From Parachlorella kessleri (taxonomy: Eukaryota > Chlorophyta > Trebouxiophyceae > Chlorellales > Chlorellaceae), in assembly GCA_001598975.1 (NCBI GenBank), contig BBXU01000651.1, positions 1 to 64,000 of the forward strand: a stretch of 64,000 nt of DNA, given 5' to 3'. The translations under genes and the position numbers were made by a program. Below the pieces are notes generated by a model. It was given only the letters and a program-made list of their open reading frames with translations. It had not been told where the DNA came from and did no database searches. Of this stretch, positions 21,266 through 34,400 are shown piece by piece; within the stretch, counting starts at the first letter, position 1, and every line of letters begins with the position of its first letter.

Positions 21266-24200
21266 ATGCTGGCTATGCAGGTGAGCGTTCTGGCCGCCTG
21301 CTTGGAGCCTCACTCCCTGTGCATGGTCACTTGCATCACTGACCAGTGTTGTGTCGTGCTGCAGGCTCAACTGGCCGCGCAGGCCCGGACCATCGGCGTC
21401 CCCCGCAGGACGTAAGTGTTACAATGCGATGCATGGTGGACGGCTTGATGGATTCTGCTGCGTTCGCCACCACCACATGTTGAAGTGTGCTGCCTAGCCT
21501 TGCATCAACGAGGCTTGGGGCTTTTGCATTCAGGTCAAGAGAGCAAGTTATCCACACCCAGCAGTACCCCTGCCCCAACCTTGACAATCCTGTGGCCTGT
21601 GTTTGTGTGCAGGCTGAAGCACAGGCGAGTGCACAGGCCGCACCTCCGCACGGTGGCCGTGGCAGCAGTAGAGCCTGACGTTCAGGAGCCCCAGCAGGCG
21701 GTTGCAGCTGCAGAGCCTCAGCAGGAGGGTGCCGCCGGAGGGGCTGCTGAGCCCCAGCAGCAGCAGCAACGTCAGCAGAGGGGCAACCAGCGGAGGGGCT
21801 TCAACCAGCGGCCGAAGAAGGTGCTCGGCCCCGCCCGCACTATCCAGACAGCGGATGTGGAGACGGGCAAGTGGTACGACGGCACCGTGGTGAGTCTGCC
21901 AAAGCCTTTGCTGCCGTCCTGGGCTCGGGCAGTGGAATCTGTTGGACCTCCTGTCGGTGCTGTGTGGTGGGTGCTGGTGTTGCTGGTGTTGTGAGAGTTA
22001 AGGGCACGGTAGCGGTGCCCATGGTGTTGGAACCCCCTCTCCGACAAGCTTTGCAGCAGTTGCAGCGCTGGACTTGGCAGGTAAGGCAGTAATCAAATAG
22101 CCTGAGGGTTGTCCCACAGACAGCGAAGGTGGCCCTGCTTGACCTGCGCTTTCCCCGTGCCTGCAGGTGTCCGTGATGGAGTTTGGCGCGTTTGTGAACA
22201 TTGGCGCGGCCACCGACGGGCTGCTGCACATCTCCCAGATCTCCGCCGGCTTTGTGAAGAGGGTGTCCGACGTGGTGAAGGTCGGCGACGAGGTCAAGGT
22301 GCGGGTCGTCAACGTTGACCAGGAGCGCGGCAAGTTTGCAGGTGAGCAGCAGGCATAGGCCTTTTGTTGGCCCCGTTTGGGGGACTCGCGGCAGCACGGT
22401 CAGGTGGCGGTGCGCTGATAGACTAGACTAGAGTAGCAGCGCAGGCTGGCAGCTGAGGGGTCAGTCTGCTGCATGGGAGAATAGTCGCAGCTGCCGGCGC
22501 CCTGTGGGTGGGCGCGCTTTGAAGCGTGGCACGATTGCAAGTTTAGCGGCGGAGGAAGGCTGCGGTTGCTGCTGCGGCAGCTGCTGCGTGTGTGTAACCA
22601 GTCTTGCACTGAGTCTTTTCTACGGAGCGCTTGATAGCGCAGAGCACTTGCTTGGCTTAGAAGTTCTTCTCGCTTCGGTGATGTGTGGCGGTTGCCCCAA
22701 CTCGACATGCGTTACTGCAGAAGCTGTTCCACACAGCAGCCTGACGTCTGGGTAACAAGTGTTTATGCAGTTAGCATGATCGATCCTGATCAGAAGCCCG
22801 AGGAGGGGGAGCAGCAGCAGCAGCAGCAGCGCCGGCAGCAAGGAGGAGGGTCGGCAACTGAGGGCGAACCGCGAGAGCGCTTTACCATCAAGCAGGCCCG
22901 CAGGGGTGAGCCAGGCTGTCAGGCTGCCAGCTAAGGCTGCTGGCTGTTACAGTGGGGGAACCCGGGTCTGGCATTTGCAAGTTGTGTGGTGTGATCGCCG
23001 ACCTTGCATGCTGGAGGCGTCTTTGGCTTGTGCATGTAGCACGAGGACTGGTGTATCATGACATGGGGAGCATCCGTCCCGCCTGCCTTCAGCAGCATGG
23101 TCGTTGATCAAGCACCCTGCGTGGCAGTGGACTGGGTATGCTCTCCCGTGTGTTGGGCTGTGGGCAAGGGTGCATATACTGGCTGTGACCCATCCACCGG
23201 GCGCCCTTCCAGCTGAACGAATTCGCGCTCGGTGCGGCGGCAAGCGGCATCGCTCCCTTACCTGCCCCTGCAGAGAAGACGCCCCGCCGCGCCCGTAAGT
23301 CTCCCGTGAACAAGGGCGACACCCTCACCGCCAAGGTGGTGTCTGTGTCCTCCTTTGGAGCGTTTGTGGACGTGGGCGAGGGCATGACCGGCCTGCTGCA
23401 CGAGACGGAGGTGGTGCTGCCGGAGGGCGCCACAGCCTGGCAGGAGGTGGTCAAGGAGGGGCAGGAGGTCACGGTGAGCCCCTGGCAGGCGGTTCCCTTA
23501 GGGAGGGACAGTGGTAGAAAATGCAGCAGTAGATCAGTTACGCCCCCGGCAGGAGGGAGGTGTGTGTGGTGGGGGGGGGGGGCAATTTTGTTGGGAGGTT
23601 CTGTATGAGAGGGGAGGGGGAGGGATTCCCAGGAAAAGGGGTTGGGATGAACCGCGAGAGGGAGAAAGTGTGTATGTGGGAGGCATGTCCGTGCTGTGCC
23701 GCAGCAGCCAGGCATTGCCTGGGACCTGTAGGTAGTGCAGGCTGATAGCAAGGCTCTGGCAGGTGTTTAGGGTGGCTATTTGCTAGGGCGTCCCGGCGTG
23801 AAGACTCAGCACCGTGTCACGCCCCCCGTGGTGCAGGTGCATGTGGTGGGTGTCCAGGGCGAGAAGATCCAGCTGTCCATGCGCTCCAAGGAGGAAAGCG
23901 AGGCGCACAGCGCGCTGATGGCCGACGGCGTGCAGAGCGCGGCGCCCGAGGGCGCGGGCACGCTGGGCCACGCCCTGGCGGCGGCGGGGATCAGCGCCAA
24001 GCTGTTCAAGGCGGTAGGTGACTCGTGAAGGGCCCCTGGATGAGTCATGCGGCACCCTTGGGTGCAGCAGCGAGCAGGGGGTTGCGAATATCAGCTCGTG
24101 GCGGGTCATGTTGGGTAGTCGCCGGCCGGTGTAGCACTGGCGGGGGCAACGAGTTCACAGCCTCCAGGTGTAAGAGATGAGCCACTGCTGCCAGTTGTGC

Positions 24201-27200
24201 TGCTCAGCTGCTTTGGGTGTGCAAGGCCAGGCACGGTCATGGGATGAGTGCAGTGGTGTGAGCGCCGAGTGCTTGAAAACTCGCAAATGCCAAGCGGGGA
24301 TATGGAGAAGCCCCCGCTTGGGGGTTGCTAGAAGGGTTTTAACCCTTTGCAGTGATATGAAACTCCCAAGTGTATGTGTGCTCATTTGCTGGACCAGTCT
24401 TGCTCGTCTGCTGCTGGTGTTGCTTGCTTGCCACTATGCGCACCCACCCTGTGATGCAAGCTAGGCTGCGGGGTGCCGGCCCCATGTTGTTTCGATGTTT
24501 TTTCAAATTGCCTTTGTGGTGAGCTACCTAGGGCCGCTGTAATAGCTTGCTGGCCGGCACCCCATAAAGAGCGCCCATTGGGGCAGGCTGCTACCTAGCT
24601 TGCATCACTGCACACAAGCGGACCCGTGAGGGAATATGCCACATTCACAGGGAGCATTGCCATGGATGACCCCCACTCCCTGAAAAAAATTATGGGTTGG
24701 TGGGCCGCCATCCCCTCCCCTTTTAGCCAGCTTGCTTCTCGGCCTCGGCCTTCTCTGCCAAGAGTCTACATAACTAGTAGCGCTCTCTTATGTTGCAAGT
24801 AGTGAGTCCTACATGCTACTCCTGGGTGCAGCGCAACGGGTCTGCCCCGCCGGCATCTGTGCCTGATGCTGCTGAGGAGGCGCCGGCTGCGCCAGCTGCA
24901 GCTGTGGAAGAGAAGGTCGAGGAGCCTGCTGTGCACGCTGTGGCAGAGGAGGAGAAGGCCGAGCAGCCTGCTGTGCCCGCTGTGGCGGAGGTGGAGACGG
25001 CAGAGGAGCCTGCTGTGCCCGCTGTGGAGGAGGAGAAGGCCGAGGAAGCTGCTGTGCCTGCTGCGGCGGCGGCGGCCCCTGCTGCGCCTGCTGCGTCTGC
25101 TGCTCCTGCCAAGGAGGAGAAGCCAGCAGCTAAAGCGGGTGTGTTGCTGTGGTCTGGGTGGAGGGGGTGGGCGAGCCGGCGCATTTAACAATTGAAGGGT
25201 GGATAGACAGTATACTGGTGACCGGAAGGGAACTCTCAGGCAGCACACATCACATACGGGGTAGCAACAAAGGGTCAGCAAGCTATCTTGGTAGAAATTG
25301 GCTGTTAAGTCTTACAAAGTAGCCTCGTTTGGCAGCCTCGGTTGTGGGAGGGTTGGTTTCTCGCATGTTGGGACCAAGTAATCGTCCAGCCAACCAGGGA
25401 AGCATTGGCCTTCCCTAGTCCGGGTGCTGCAACGCATCGATTGAGCGAGCAGGGCTGGAATATGGATGACTCCCTCCCTACAGTCAGGCCTGACCACCCA
25501 TCAAACTTACCTGCTCCCGTGCCCCCCTTGCAGCCGGTGGCATCTCCGCAGCACTTGTCAAGCAGCTCCGCGAGACCAGCGGGGCGGGCATGATGGACTG
25601 CAAGAAGGCGCTGGCAGAGTGTAATGGCGACCTAGACAAAGCCAAGGAGTACCTGCGCAAGAAGGGGCTGGCCTCGGCGGACAAGAAGGCGGGGCGGGTG
25701 GCGGCGGAGGGGATGGTGTGGTCATACATCCACGCCGGCAGCAGGTGGGGGGGTGGGGGGGAGAGGGCCAGGGGGGCTGATGTTTTTTGGACGGTGTGCG
25801 CATGGGTGAGTGGGCGTGGGTGGGTGGATGGGTGGTGACGGTGCTAAGGAGGAGGGGGGGTGTTATCGTGGAAGGGCGGGCGCTGAGGAGTGGTGCAACA
25901 TGTCTTGCGCTCCCTGTGCAGTGTTGGGCTGTAGGTGTGGTGGGGATTGTGCTTGCGCAGCTCCCGTCACTTTCGTAGGTTACTGAGGTGACAAGCCCCC
26001 ATTACGGAAGCGACAAGCCCCCAGTCAAATGAAACCCCTTAGTTGAAGCCCCGCCCGGGATGGTTGGGCTAGGGGCGTGCGGTTGACCCGAGGTATGTCG
26101 TGGTGCAGCAGGTAGCTTCCCTGGGCAGAGCGACCCACCAGCTCTGCCACCCCCGTTGCATGACATGGGCGAGCTCTCTGTGCTTGGCTTTCAGGCTGGG
26201 CGTGCTGGTGGAGGTCAACTGCGAGACCGACTTTGTGGCACGCGGCGACAAGTTCCAGGAGCTGGTGAACGACATGGCCATGCAGGTGAGCCCTGTGTTG
26301 TGCTGTGTTGTGGGCGCCCCAGCAGCAGGACTGGAACAACAGCAGGAGCTGCTGCTGCTGTTTTGTCGTGACTAGCCACGAGTTGCCAGGGCAGGGGCTT
26401 GGTTGGTTCCACTCCACCAGCCCCCGGTGCGGTGCGGCTGCCTCGGCCAGGCCTCTGCCCTGGCTTGTTAGCCGCAGGGGGCAAAGCTGCAGCTCAGGCA
26501 GGCCATCTAACGGCGGCACCTGCTCCTGGGGAGCGATCGGGGGCCTAGTAGTATCAGGCTAGCTGTGCAATCTATAAATACTAGGCCGGGATTGGAAAAG
26601 GCTGCTGGGATGAGCTGGCTGCTGTCCTGCGGCTGCAGATTGCCGCGTGCCCCGAGGTGACAGTGGTGAGTGTGGAGGAGGTGCCTGCTGAGGTGCTGGA
26701 GCGGGAGCGGGCCATCGAGATGGAGAAGGAGGACATCCTGTCCAAGCCGGAGGCCATCAGGTCGGTGTGGCAGGGGGAGGGGACTGGCAGTGGGGGAGGG
26801 ATATGTGCAGCATGCGAGGTTCAGGCGCGACAGGTGCTGGCAGCGTGTTTCAGGGACCTTGAGGTGGTGCTGGGCGGGTGGCGGCTTGTGTGAGACCGTG
26901 CCTGCTGGGATGGTGGAGGGACTACGGCATGCCAATGCCTGATGGATAGCCGGTATGGGCTGGGCCACCCAGTCAGCGGCAGCAGCTTAGAGAGAACAGT
27001 AGGCTCTTGTTGGGGCGTGCCCCTTACAGAGGTTGCATCAGACAGCGCTGTGAAGCAGCTTGCCACTGCCCTGCGTGCTGCACTGCGGCCGGCCCGAGTG
27101 CCGCAGCCGCCTCGCCCGGTGGGTTTCGTGCCCATGCCGGTCGGCGCCTGGCCTTCCGCTGCGGTGCAGGCCCAAGATTGTGCAGGGGCGCGTGGACAAG

Positions 27201-30200
27201 ATCGCCAAGACGATGGCGCTGCTGGAGCAGCCGTTCGTGAAGGATAGCGGCAAGACAGTGGCCGAGGTAGTCAAGGAGGCGGTGGCAGCCATCGGGGAGA
27301 ACATCCAGATACGCCGCTTTGCCAAGTGAGTGCGCTGGAGCCGTGGGAGGGGGTTGGGGGGGGCGCAGGTGGAGCCTGGGGCGCAGCAGGCCTGGCTGAG
27401 TGGGCGGTGGGCTGCTGGTGGTTTAAGTACTGGATGTGGGGAGGCCCGCTGGACGTGTGTTGCTCGCAGGCAGGGTCCAGGCAGACCACAGGGCACACTG
27501 CCTCAACTGGGGGTGCCATGCTCAGTACGTGTGTGGGGTCGGCACCTCAACCGGGCTCAGTCCGGCTGTGGCGCAGGTTCCACCTGGGCTTGATCCTACT
27601 TTCTGCTGTGCTGACTGCCGCCAAGTCGCACCCGCCGCACTGCTGTCTAACCCTTGCTGTCATGTACATCCCATCTTAGGTACACCCTGGGCGAGGGCAT
27701 CGAGAAGGCGACTGCTGACCTGGCTGCTGATGTGGAGGCGCAAACCAAGGCCATGCAGGTAAGCCTGGCTGCGCCTTTTGGCGCTCCTGTGTTGCGGGAG
27801 TGGGGGCGGGAACCGCAGCCCTGGTCTTGGGGCGCCTAGCATTGCGTGGCTGGGGCCCTGGGCGTCCTTTTCACGCGGCTTACCTTGACTGTTGCTAGAG
27901 CAGATCCCGTTGCATCCACCCTTCCCTCACACTGTCTTGCAGTCTGCTAACCGCACGGCTGTGCTCAGTTTGCTGCCAGATGCATCCCAGGGCACCAATA
28001 GCAAGGGATCTTATCTCGCATGGAGGCTAGATAGCATTGTGACAAGGTGCTCCTGACAAGACTGGGTGCCTACATCAGCATTGCATTCACCCCGGGGCTG
28101 CGAAGTGCACCACAGGGAACACTCACACCCACTCCATCCTTTTGCGTCCAGGCTGAGGCTGAGAAGAAGAAAGAGAAGAAGGAGAAGGATGCTCCCAAGG
28201 CCGAGCCTGCTGCCGCCGCTAAGCCTGCCGTGGCCGTGTCTGCGGCGGTGGTGAAGCAGCTGCGCGAGAAGACGGGGGCGGGCATGATGGACTGCAAGAA
28301 GGCGCTGGGAGGTGGGTGCTGCTGTGGGGCATGGAGGGTGGCGGCCAAGGCACCGTAGAGCAGCGGAGACAGGTGTGTTTTGGGCCGTCGGTTGTGGTTT
28401 CGGGCCGGAGGTACGCCGCGTGCCTGCCTTGCAAGCGAGCCGCAGTCTGGGGCTGCTGTGTCCCTGTGAGCTGTGGAGTCCGCTTTGGACATGACGTGGC
28501 GATTGCGCTGCCTTGCGGCTGGAGTTAGGCTAGGTGCACTGCCGGCTGAGCCGTAGGAGTGAGGCTTACCTGTGGCTTGGCTATCGATTGTCTGCCAAGG
28601 TTGGTGTCTACAGCGTTTCGGCGCATCGGAGGCTGGTATCTCCCAAGAGCCCTCGCACTAACGGTGGTGCGCTCCTATGCAAGCCTGTAAGTATTGCGCA
28701 GCACTTCGAGGCAGCTGCCAAGGAGCCAACCTAGTGTTGGTGCGCTTAACCAGCAGGGGGATATGACCACGCCTATATAACCATGTCAAAAAGCGCACCA
28801 CAAAAGAGCAGTGCACATGGGGGCCAAGCGAGTGCTGCAGTCCAGCGTCGTCAACCATATGCCCTGCAGAGTGCGAAGGAGACGTCGAGAAGGCGACAGA
28901 GTACCTGCGCAAGAAGGGCCTGGCCTCTGCAGACAAGAAGTCAGGCCGCGTGGCAGCAGAGGGCGCCATCGGCGCCTACATCCACTCAGGCAGCAGGTGA
29001 GGGTGATTGCTACCATGTCCTTCGGACTGTGGTGGGGGTGCGGGTATCACGTTGCGTGGTGCTCGCCTCGCTCGTGGTGGCGATGGTGCTGTGTATCGTG
29101 CCTTTCTCTGTAGAAGGGCGTGCGTTGAATCGTGCATGTTGTCATCCGCTGCCCTGCAGGCTGGGCGTGCTCGTGGAAGTCAACTGCGAGACTGACTTTG
29201 TGGCACGTGGCGAGAAGTTCCGGGAGCTGGTGAACGACATGGCCATGCAGGTGGGCGCTGTGCTGTGCTGGATTGTGCTGTCTGCTGTGTTGGCGGCCAG
29301 GCTGTCCGTGGCTCTGGGAGTGCTAACTTGATGGATAGTAGGCGGTCGCAGTCCAGAACCAGATAACCACAATGGCTTCTGTTGCCTATTGCTCCGTCAA
29401 CCCAGCGGGGCATGGAGAGCAAGGCCAAGAGCAGGCAGCTTGCCAAAACCACACATGCTACCTCCTGTTGCAGATTGCTGCCTGTGCCGACGTGCGGTTT
29501 GTGAGCGCTGCCGACGTGCCTGCTGAGGTGCTGGAGCGGGAGCGGGCCATCGAGATGGAGAAGGAGGACCTGAAGAGCAAGCCAGAGGCCATCAGGTGCG
29601 CATATATAGCTCCCCACAGAATAACCTACTTGGTGTGTTGCATGATGCAGTGCCTGGGGCCCTGAGGATGCCCACGCCCCACCCGCTGTCACACCCATTG
29701 TACACACTCGTTGCCATGCAAGGAGGGTTGGTGGCTTGCTGGCCTAGGTTGCGAGGCCTGGGCGCTCACTCCCCCTTGTTCCTTCCCCCCTCTTGCACCG
29801 TGCGCAGGGCCAAGATTGTGCAGGGGCGTGTGGACAAGATCGCCAAGGAGATGGCGCTTTTGGAGCAGGCATTTGTGAGGGACAGCGCCAAGACCGTGGC
29901 AGGTAGGGCCGCTGGTCGCTGCCTGCCCCGCTCGTGCTAGACGATGATGTGTTCTCTTCATGTTTATGTACGTGATGTTTATGGACATGTGACCTATTAT
30001 GCTACCCACTGCTTGGGCGCGCTGGAGGCTGCGCCAGGCCGGTGCATAGCCAGCAGCGTGGGGCTTCTGGCCAGGCAAGCAGATGCACGCGGGCATGTGC
30101 ATGCCAACCACGCGCATGTGGGTCGGCTTCACAGCTCAACCCCAGCCGTGGGAGCCCCACCAGCGCGTCCCCTCTGGTTTTGCGTGCAGAGCACATCAAG

Positions 30201-30332
30201 GAGCAGATTGCGGCCATCGGCGAGAACATCCAGGTCCGCCGCTTTGAGCGCTTTGTGCTGGGGGAGGGCATCGAGAAGAAGGTGGCAGACTTTGCCGCGG
30301 AGGTGGCCGCACAGACCGGCGCCCAGCTCTGA
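21266..30332 (+). CDS. PETs: plastid elongation factor Ts polyprotein with two S1 domains (PETs / PSRP-7)
   Basis: Nineteen exons: 21266-21280, 21365-21411, 21613-21889, 22167-22341, 22771-22905, 23274-23473, 23837-24013, 24832-25138, 25534-25744, 26195-26285, 26639-26760, 27170-27325, 27680-27758, 28152-28311, 28870-28996, 29160-29250, 29474-29595, 29808-29902, 30190-30332. Protein of 909 residues. An Arg-rich transit peptide ([20 protein letters not shown]) is followed by S1 domain 1 (~106-175), S1 domain 2 (~228-303), an Ala/Glu linker (~343-444), EF-Ts module 1 (~447-664), a Lys/Ala linker, and EF-Ts module 2 (~693-909). Both Ts modules have the UBA-like [11 protein letters not shown] and the core [13 protein letters not shown]-Ts recharges plastid EF-Tu with GTP; the S1 part corresponds to the ribosome-associated PSRP-7 of Chlamydomonas. 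A shorter S1-S1-Ts product could arise by processing. The first exon is the least certain. Confidence 0.95.
24451..24608. repeat. nested inverted repeat in PETs intron 7
   Basis: An outer 15-bp arm at 24451-24465 (GTGATGCAAGCTAGG) is perfectly complementary to 24594-24608. Inside it, a 12-bp arm at 24470-24481 (GGGGTGCCGGCC) is perfectly complementary to 24552-24563. The 818-bp intron is the longest of the gene. The structure looks like a small foldback or MITE-like element, or an RNA hairpin with a large loop. No clear target-site duplication was seen. Confidence 0.75.
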
Positions 30333-31416
30333 GTACTTGTGAGGGAGCAGCCTGCCTGGAAGGCTTTGGCGGGCCTTGCCCTGCCCTGCGAGAGGCCCGC
30401 GGCAGGCTCTCAGCAAGCTGGTGTGGGGACGGCTGGTGCCCCTCGGGCCTCTGCCTTGGATTGCTGCGCGGGCGGCGGGAGCAAGCCCCCGTGTGTGGGC
30501 AGTGGAGTGGTCACTGCGTTGTCAAGCGCCTTCAGGCGCGACACGAAGGTGCTTCCCTGCTGGTACACACGCGGGGCAAGGCTCGAGTGCTGCCGGCACA
30601 GCAGAGGGGCCTCCCAGGTGGCAGGCTGGTGCTTTGTAAGATCTTTTACGCTGTTTGGCGAGTGAGGGTGGGCAAGGTCGGTCGAGATGCGCCAGTGTCT
30701 TTGGCAGGACTCAGGAGGTTGTGGTTCAGGCATTGACATAGTAGCTGTCTGTCTTTGTGATATTGGGGACTCACTTGTTGGCTTGCAATTTTGGGTGCCC
30801 TTTTTCAGTTATCACAGCTTTCCTGGGCACAGCCCCCCACCATTACTTAAGTTGAATCAGACCACCTTGCTGCCATTCTCGGTTCCTTTTGCAACTGAGT
30901 GTTACATTCCTGGGTGAGCTTACCAACTGCGGCTGACGATGTTGTTACAACAGAGACTAGCATGGGCGGTGTAGCATGGCAGGATGCATACCCTGACCAG
31001 GATTGCCAAGCAAAGACCATGTATCCCCAGTGCTTATGAAGAGCCAAGGTCACTAAGCCAACTTTCAGCAGAGCGCTGCAGCAAGGCTACCTGTCCGGTT
31101 CGACCGCAAAGCATTGCATGTGCATGCGCCCTGGAAAGGAGACTTGGCATTTTTTGTACCTGCAAGCCTGCTGGCCCCGAGCCACAACTGCGGGAAGCAT
31201 AGCACACACGAAGCAAACCACACACACAAAGTACACACACAGCCTGCATCCTAATGGCCAGCAGCCTAGCGGGTCACAAGCCCCTGCTCACCACTGCTGC
31301 TGCCCTTGCTTCTTGAGAGAATGCCACCTGCTGCTCGCACGGGCACGCTGCACCTCAGTCGCCCCAGCACTGCGCCACCTGCTACCGATGCTCAACGAGC
31401 CAGCCGCCACTGCTGA
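30333..31416. other. convergent intergenic region, PETs / importin alpha
   Basis: It holds the 3' UTR of PETs (TGTAA at 30635-30639) and of the minus-strand importin alpha gene (TTACA at 30902-30906). A CA-rich simple repeat lies at about 31200-31245. No gene was recognised. Confidence 0.5.
30635..30639 (+). terminator. candidate poly(A) signal TGTAA of PETs
   Basis: TGTAA lies 303 nt after the PETs stop codon. It is the usual chlorophyte polyadenylation motif, but a pentamer occurs by chance often. Confidence 0.4.
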
Positions 31417-34400
31417 TTATGACATATTGAAGTTGAAGCCTCCCTGTGGCTGCTGCTGGCCAAAGCCAGGTGCACCAAACTGGTATGTGCCTGCACGAGG
31501 GGCCACCCGACACACCTTGAGGACGTGGGGATATTAACTATATTGACAAGCCCAACTGCAGCCAAAGAGTCGCATGTGGAGCAGCAAGTGTGCAGCTGAG
31601 CGAGGGGCAACTCCCGCGCACCGCATGCCGCCAGCCACCCATGCCTGCAACCAACCCCAGCAACCCCCACAGGGCACTGGGAGCAGGGAATGTGACTCAG
31701 AGGTGGGTCAAACAACAGCAAGCACGCCACCAGCAGCCCTTGGGCTTCCGGCACAGTACCCAGCTCCCCCCTTACCACACACACGCCTGCCCTTCCCTGC
31801 CGGGTGATCTCTTCTACTGAATGTGCTTCCCACGCCCCAGCATCTCCCACCGCGCATGCCCAGGTTGTTCCCTGTGCAGCCCGCACGGCCCGCACCAGCT
31901 CTGCACAACCTCCACAGCACGTCCACCGCCGCCGCACCCCCCCACTACGCCTTACCACGCATGGTCAGGCCTTACTCACCCTGCGCAGCGTCCACAGCGG
32001 GCGCCAGGTTCTCCACCTCCCCATCCTCCACATCAAAGTAGTTCTCCAGCAGGGCCACCGCCTTCTCGTAGATGTCCTCGTTGCTGTGGTTCTGCAGGTC
32101 CTCGATCTTGTCCAGCCCCTCCGCCTCGTCCACAAGCGTGGCAAAGGGGTTGGCGGCGTTGGGCCCGCCCAGCTCCTTCTCCGTCTCGCCAACCTGCATC
32201 GTTGGCACCCAGGCGCAGATGGGTTTGCTGGTGAGTGGAACACCAGGTTCTGTTGTGCAACGAAGCTGTGGCGACCCTCGTGTACCCGGGGACCAAACAC
32301 CCGCCGCTTGGCTCGGGACCCCACGGGCCTCAACAGCCCTCAACCGTCACTAGGATTATAAGTGCCCTATCATATCATGGTAAGCAGCCCACAAAACAAC
32401 CCAGAGCCTTGGGCTCACGAGCTGACCCATGAAACGGGCTTCCTCTGGCACGGACGTTACGCGACGCGCCCCAGTGACAGGTTGCGCCGCGCCCCTACCC
32501 CTCCAGGGACCCCTGCCGCACACACGCGGCTCTCCGACCATGCTGTGCTTCCCTACCCTCAACCCACCGGGGCAGGCGAGGAACCCCTCCCGCCCCGCCC
32601 CCGCCCCCCCCGCCCCGCCCGGCGGTCACCTTGAGTATGTTCTCCAGCCCCTCAAGCGCCACCGTGATGATGCGCACGTCCGAGCAGGTGAGCAGGTCGC
32701 ACAGCGGGCGGATGCAGCCCTGGCTGACCAGGTAGCGGATCTGCTCGTGCGTGCCGCCGCTGGTCGCGTTGCTAATGGCCCAGGCCGCCTCCTTCTTGAT
32801 GTCAAACTCTGGAGCAGCAGCAGCAGCAACCGCAGCGCAGCGATAGGGAGGGCACCACCTGGCGGCTGCGGCCGCCCCCTACCAGCCCAGCTACCAGCCC
32901 TACTTTTAATTGCCCGACGGTAACCTCTTCCAGCCGCTCGTAGATCAACATCGAACTGCTGGCTGTTCCTACCAGCCGCAAAGCACTTCTCCTCCCACTG
33001 CAGGCAGGCGGGCAGGCAGGCGTCCAGGCAAGGGGCGTGCACTGAGAGCAACCTAAAGGCACCCCACGGTACTACTACCCCAGGCGCAGTGGCCAACGCG
33101 CTGTCGGCCGGCGCGGCACAGCGCACCTGCTGTGGAGAGCAGGTGCACAAGGGGTGGAATGATGCCGGCGTCAATCACATTCTGGATCTGCTCCTTGGTG
33201 CCAGCAGTGATGTTGCTAATGGTCCAGCAAGCCTCCTGCGGCAGAGGAGGTGGGCGCAACATCCCTGCTGAGCACTGGACGCAATCGGGTCAGCCGGTAC
33301 AATATAAACATGATGGGTTAGACATGTCAGGCAGTGCTCGACCAGGTGACGGCTCCCGAGGGCTAGATGCCAGGGCTGCTGGGGGGCCCCCAACAAATTC
33401 GGGTGCAATGGAAGCGGTGCCAACGTCTCGCGCACAGGCATCCCACACGTACCTTCTTGATCGACTTCTTGTGGCTGGTCGTCAACAAGTTGAGCAGGCA
33501 GGGCAGCGCGCCGCAGTTGATAATAGTCTGCGTCTGCTGGTCGTCACCGGTCACAATGTTGCCGACCGTGCGAAGTGCAGGGACCAGCACCGAAGGGGAC
33601 TGGTGCCTGCAGCAATACAAGCCTGGACCTCTACCCCCTCACAACCTCAGCTGCTAACAGGGCCTGGTTGTTGGTAGCTCCGACACGCTGGCGCAAGTAT
33701 GCAAATAGCTAAGCCGCCAGGCCACACACCAAACCACACGGACAGCGGGCCTCCCAGGTAGCCAAAAGCGCCAGCATCAAACCCACGTTCACCCAACGCA
33801 GGAGCCAGGGACGCACCCACCAAAAAGCCCAGGCACCTACCAACAGCATCTCAAACAGTTGACAGCAAATCCCCCCAGGCAGAACATCTAATCCAAACGA
33901 ACAAAAAGGCAAAGTAACCACCAGCAGCATGCACTTACAGCAGCAGCTCAACCAGGCGACGGCAGACTCCCGCCTGGATGACCTCCTGGATCTTGTCGTT
34001 GGTGCCGTCGCTCAAATATGACAGCGCCCAGCAGCCGTCGGTCAGCACCTCCTCGTCCTGGCTGTGGATCAGGCGGGCAAGCGCCGGCAGCGCCTGCTTG
34101 ACCTGCATGGGGAAGGCCGTGCGGGAGGAGACAGGTTCGTGAGCACCCAACTCATGCAGGCTACGACTAGTCAAGCCAAGCGCAGGCAGAGCGCCTGCTA
34201 GACTTGCACTTGTTAGCATGCGCACTGGAACTGTCAGCGTGCGCACTAGAACAACCGAGCAGGGGACATCCAGTGTATCAATGGGTATACCGCAAACACC
34301 AGTGCACAGCGTCTTGCTGCGGGAGGGCCTCCCCCTCCAGCGAGAATGGGGCACAAATCCTACCGAACAACTGGCCCTCCTGCATGCCATCAACACCCTC

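Noticed and set aside
28770..28869. TATATAA followed by an ATG in PETs intron 14 as an internal promoter for a single-Ts protein
   Set aside because: The frame after this ATG enters exon 15 out of register with the EF-Ts frame, so it would not make an EF-Ts module.
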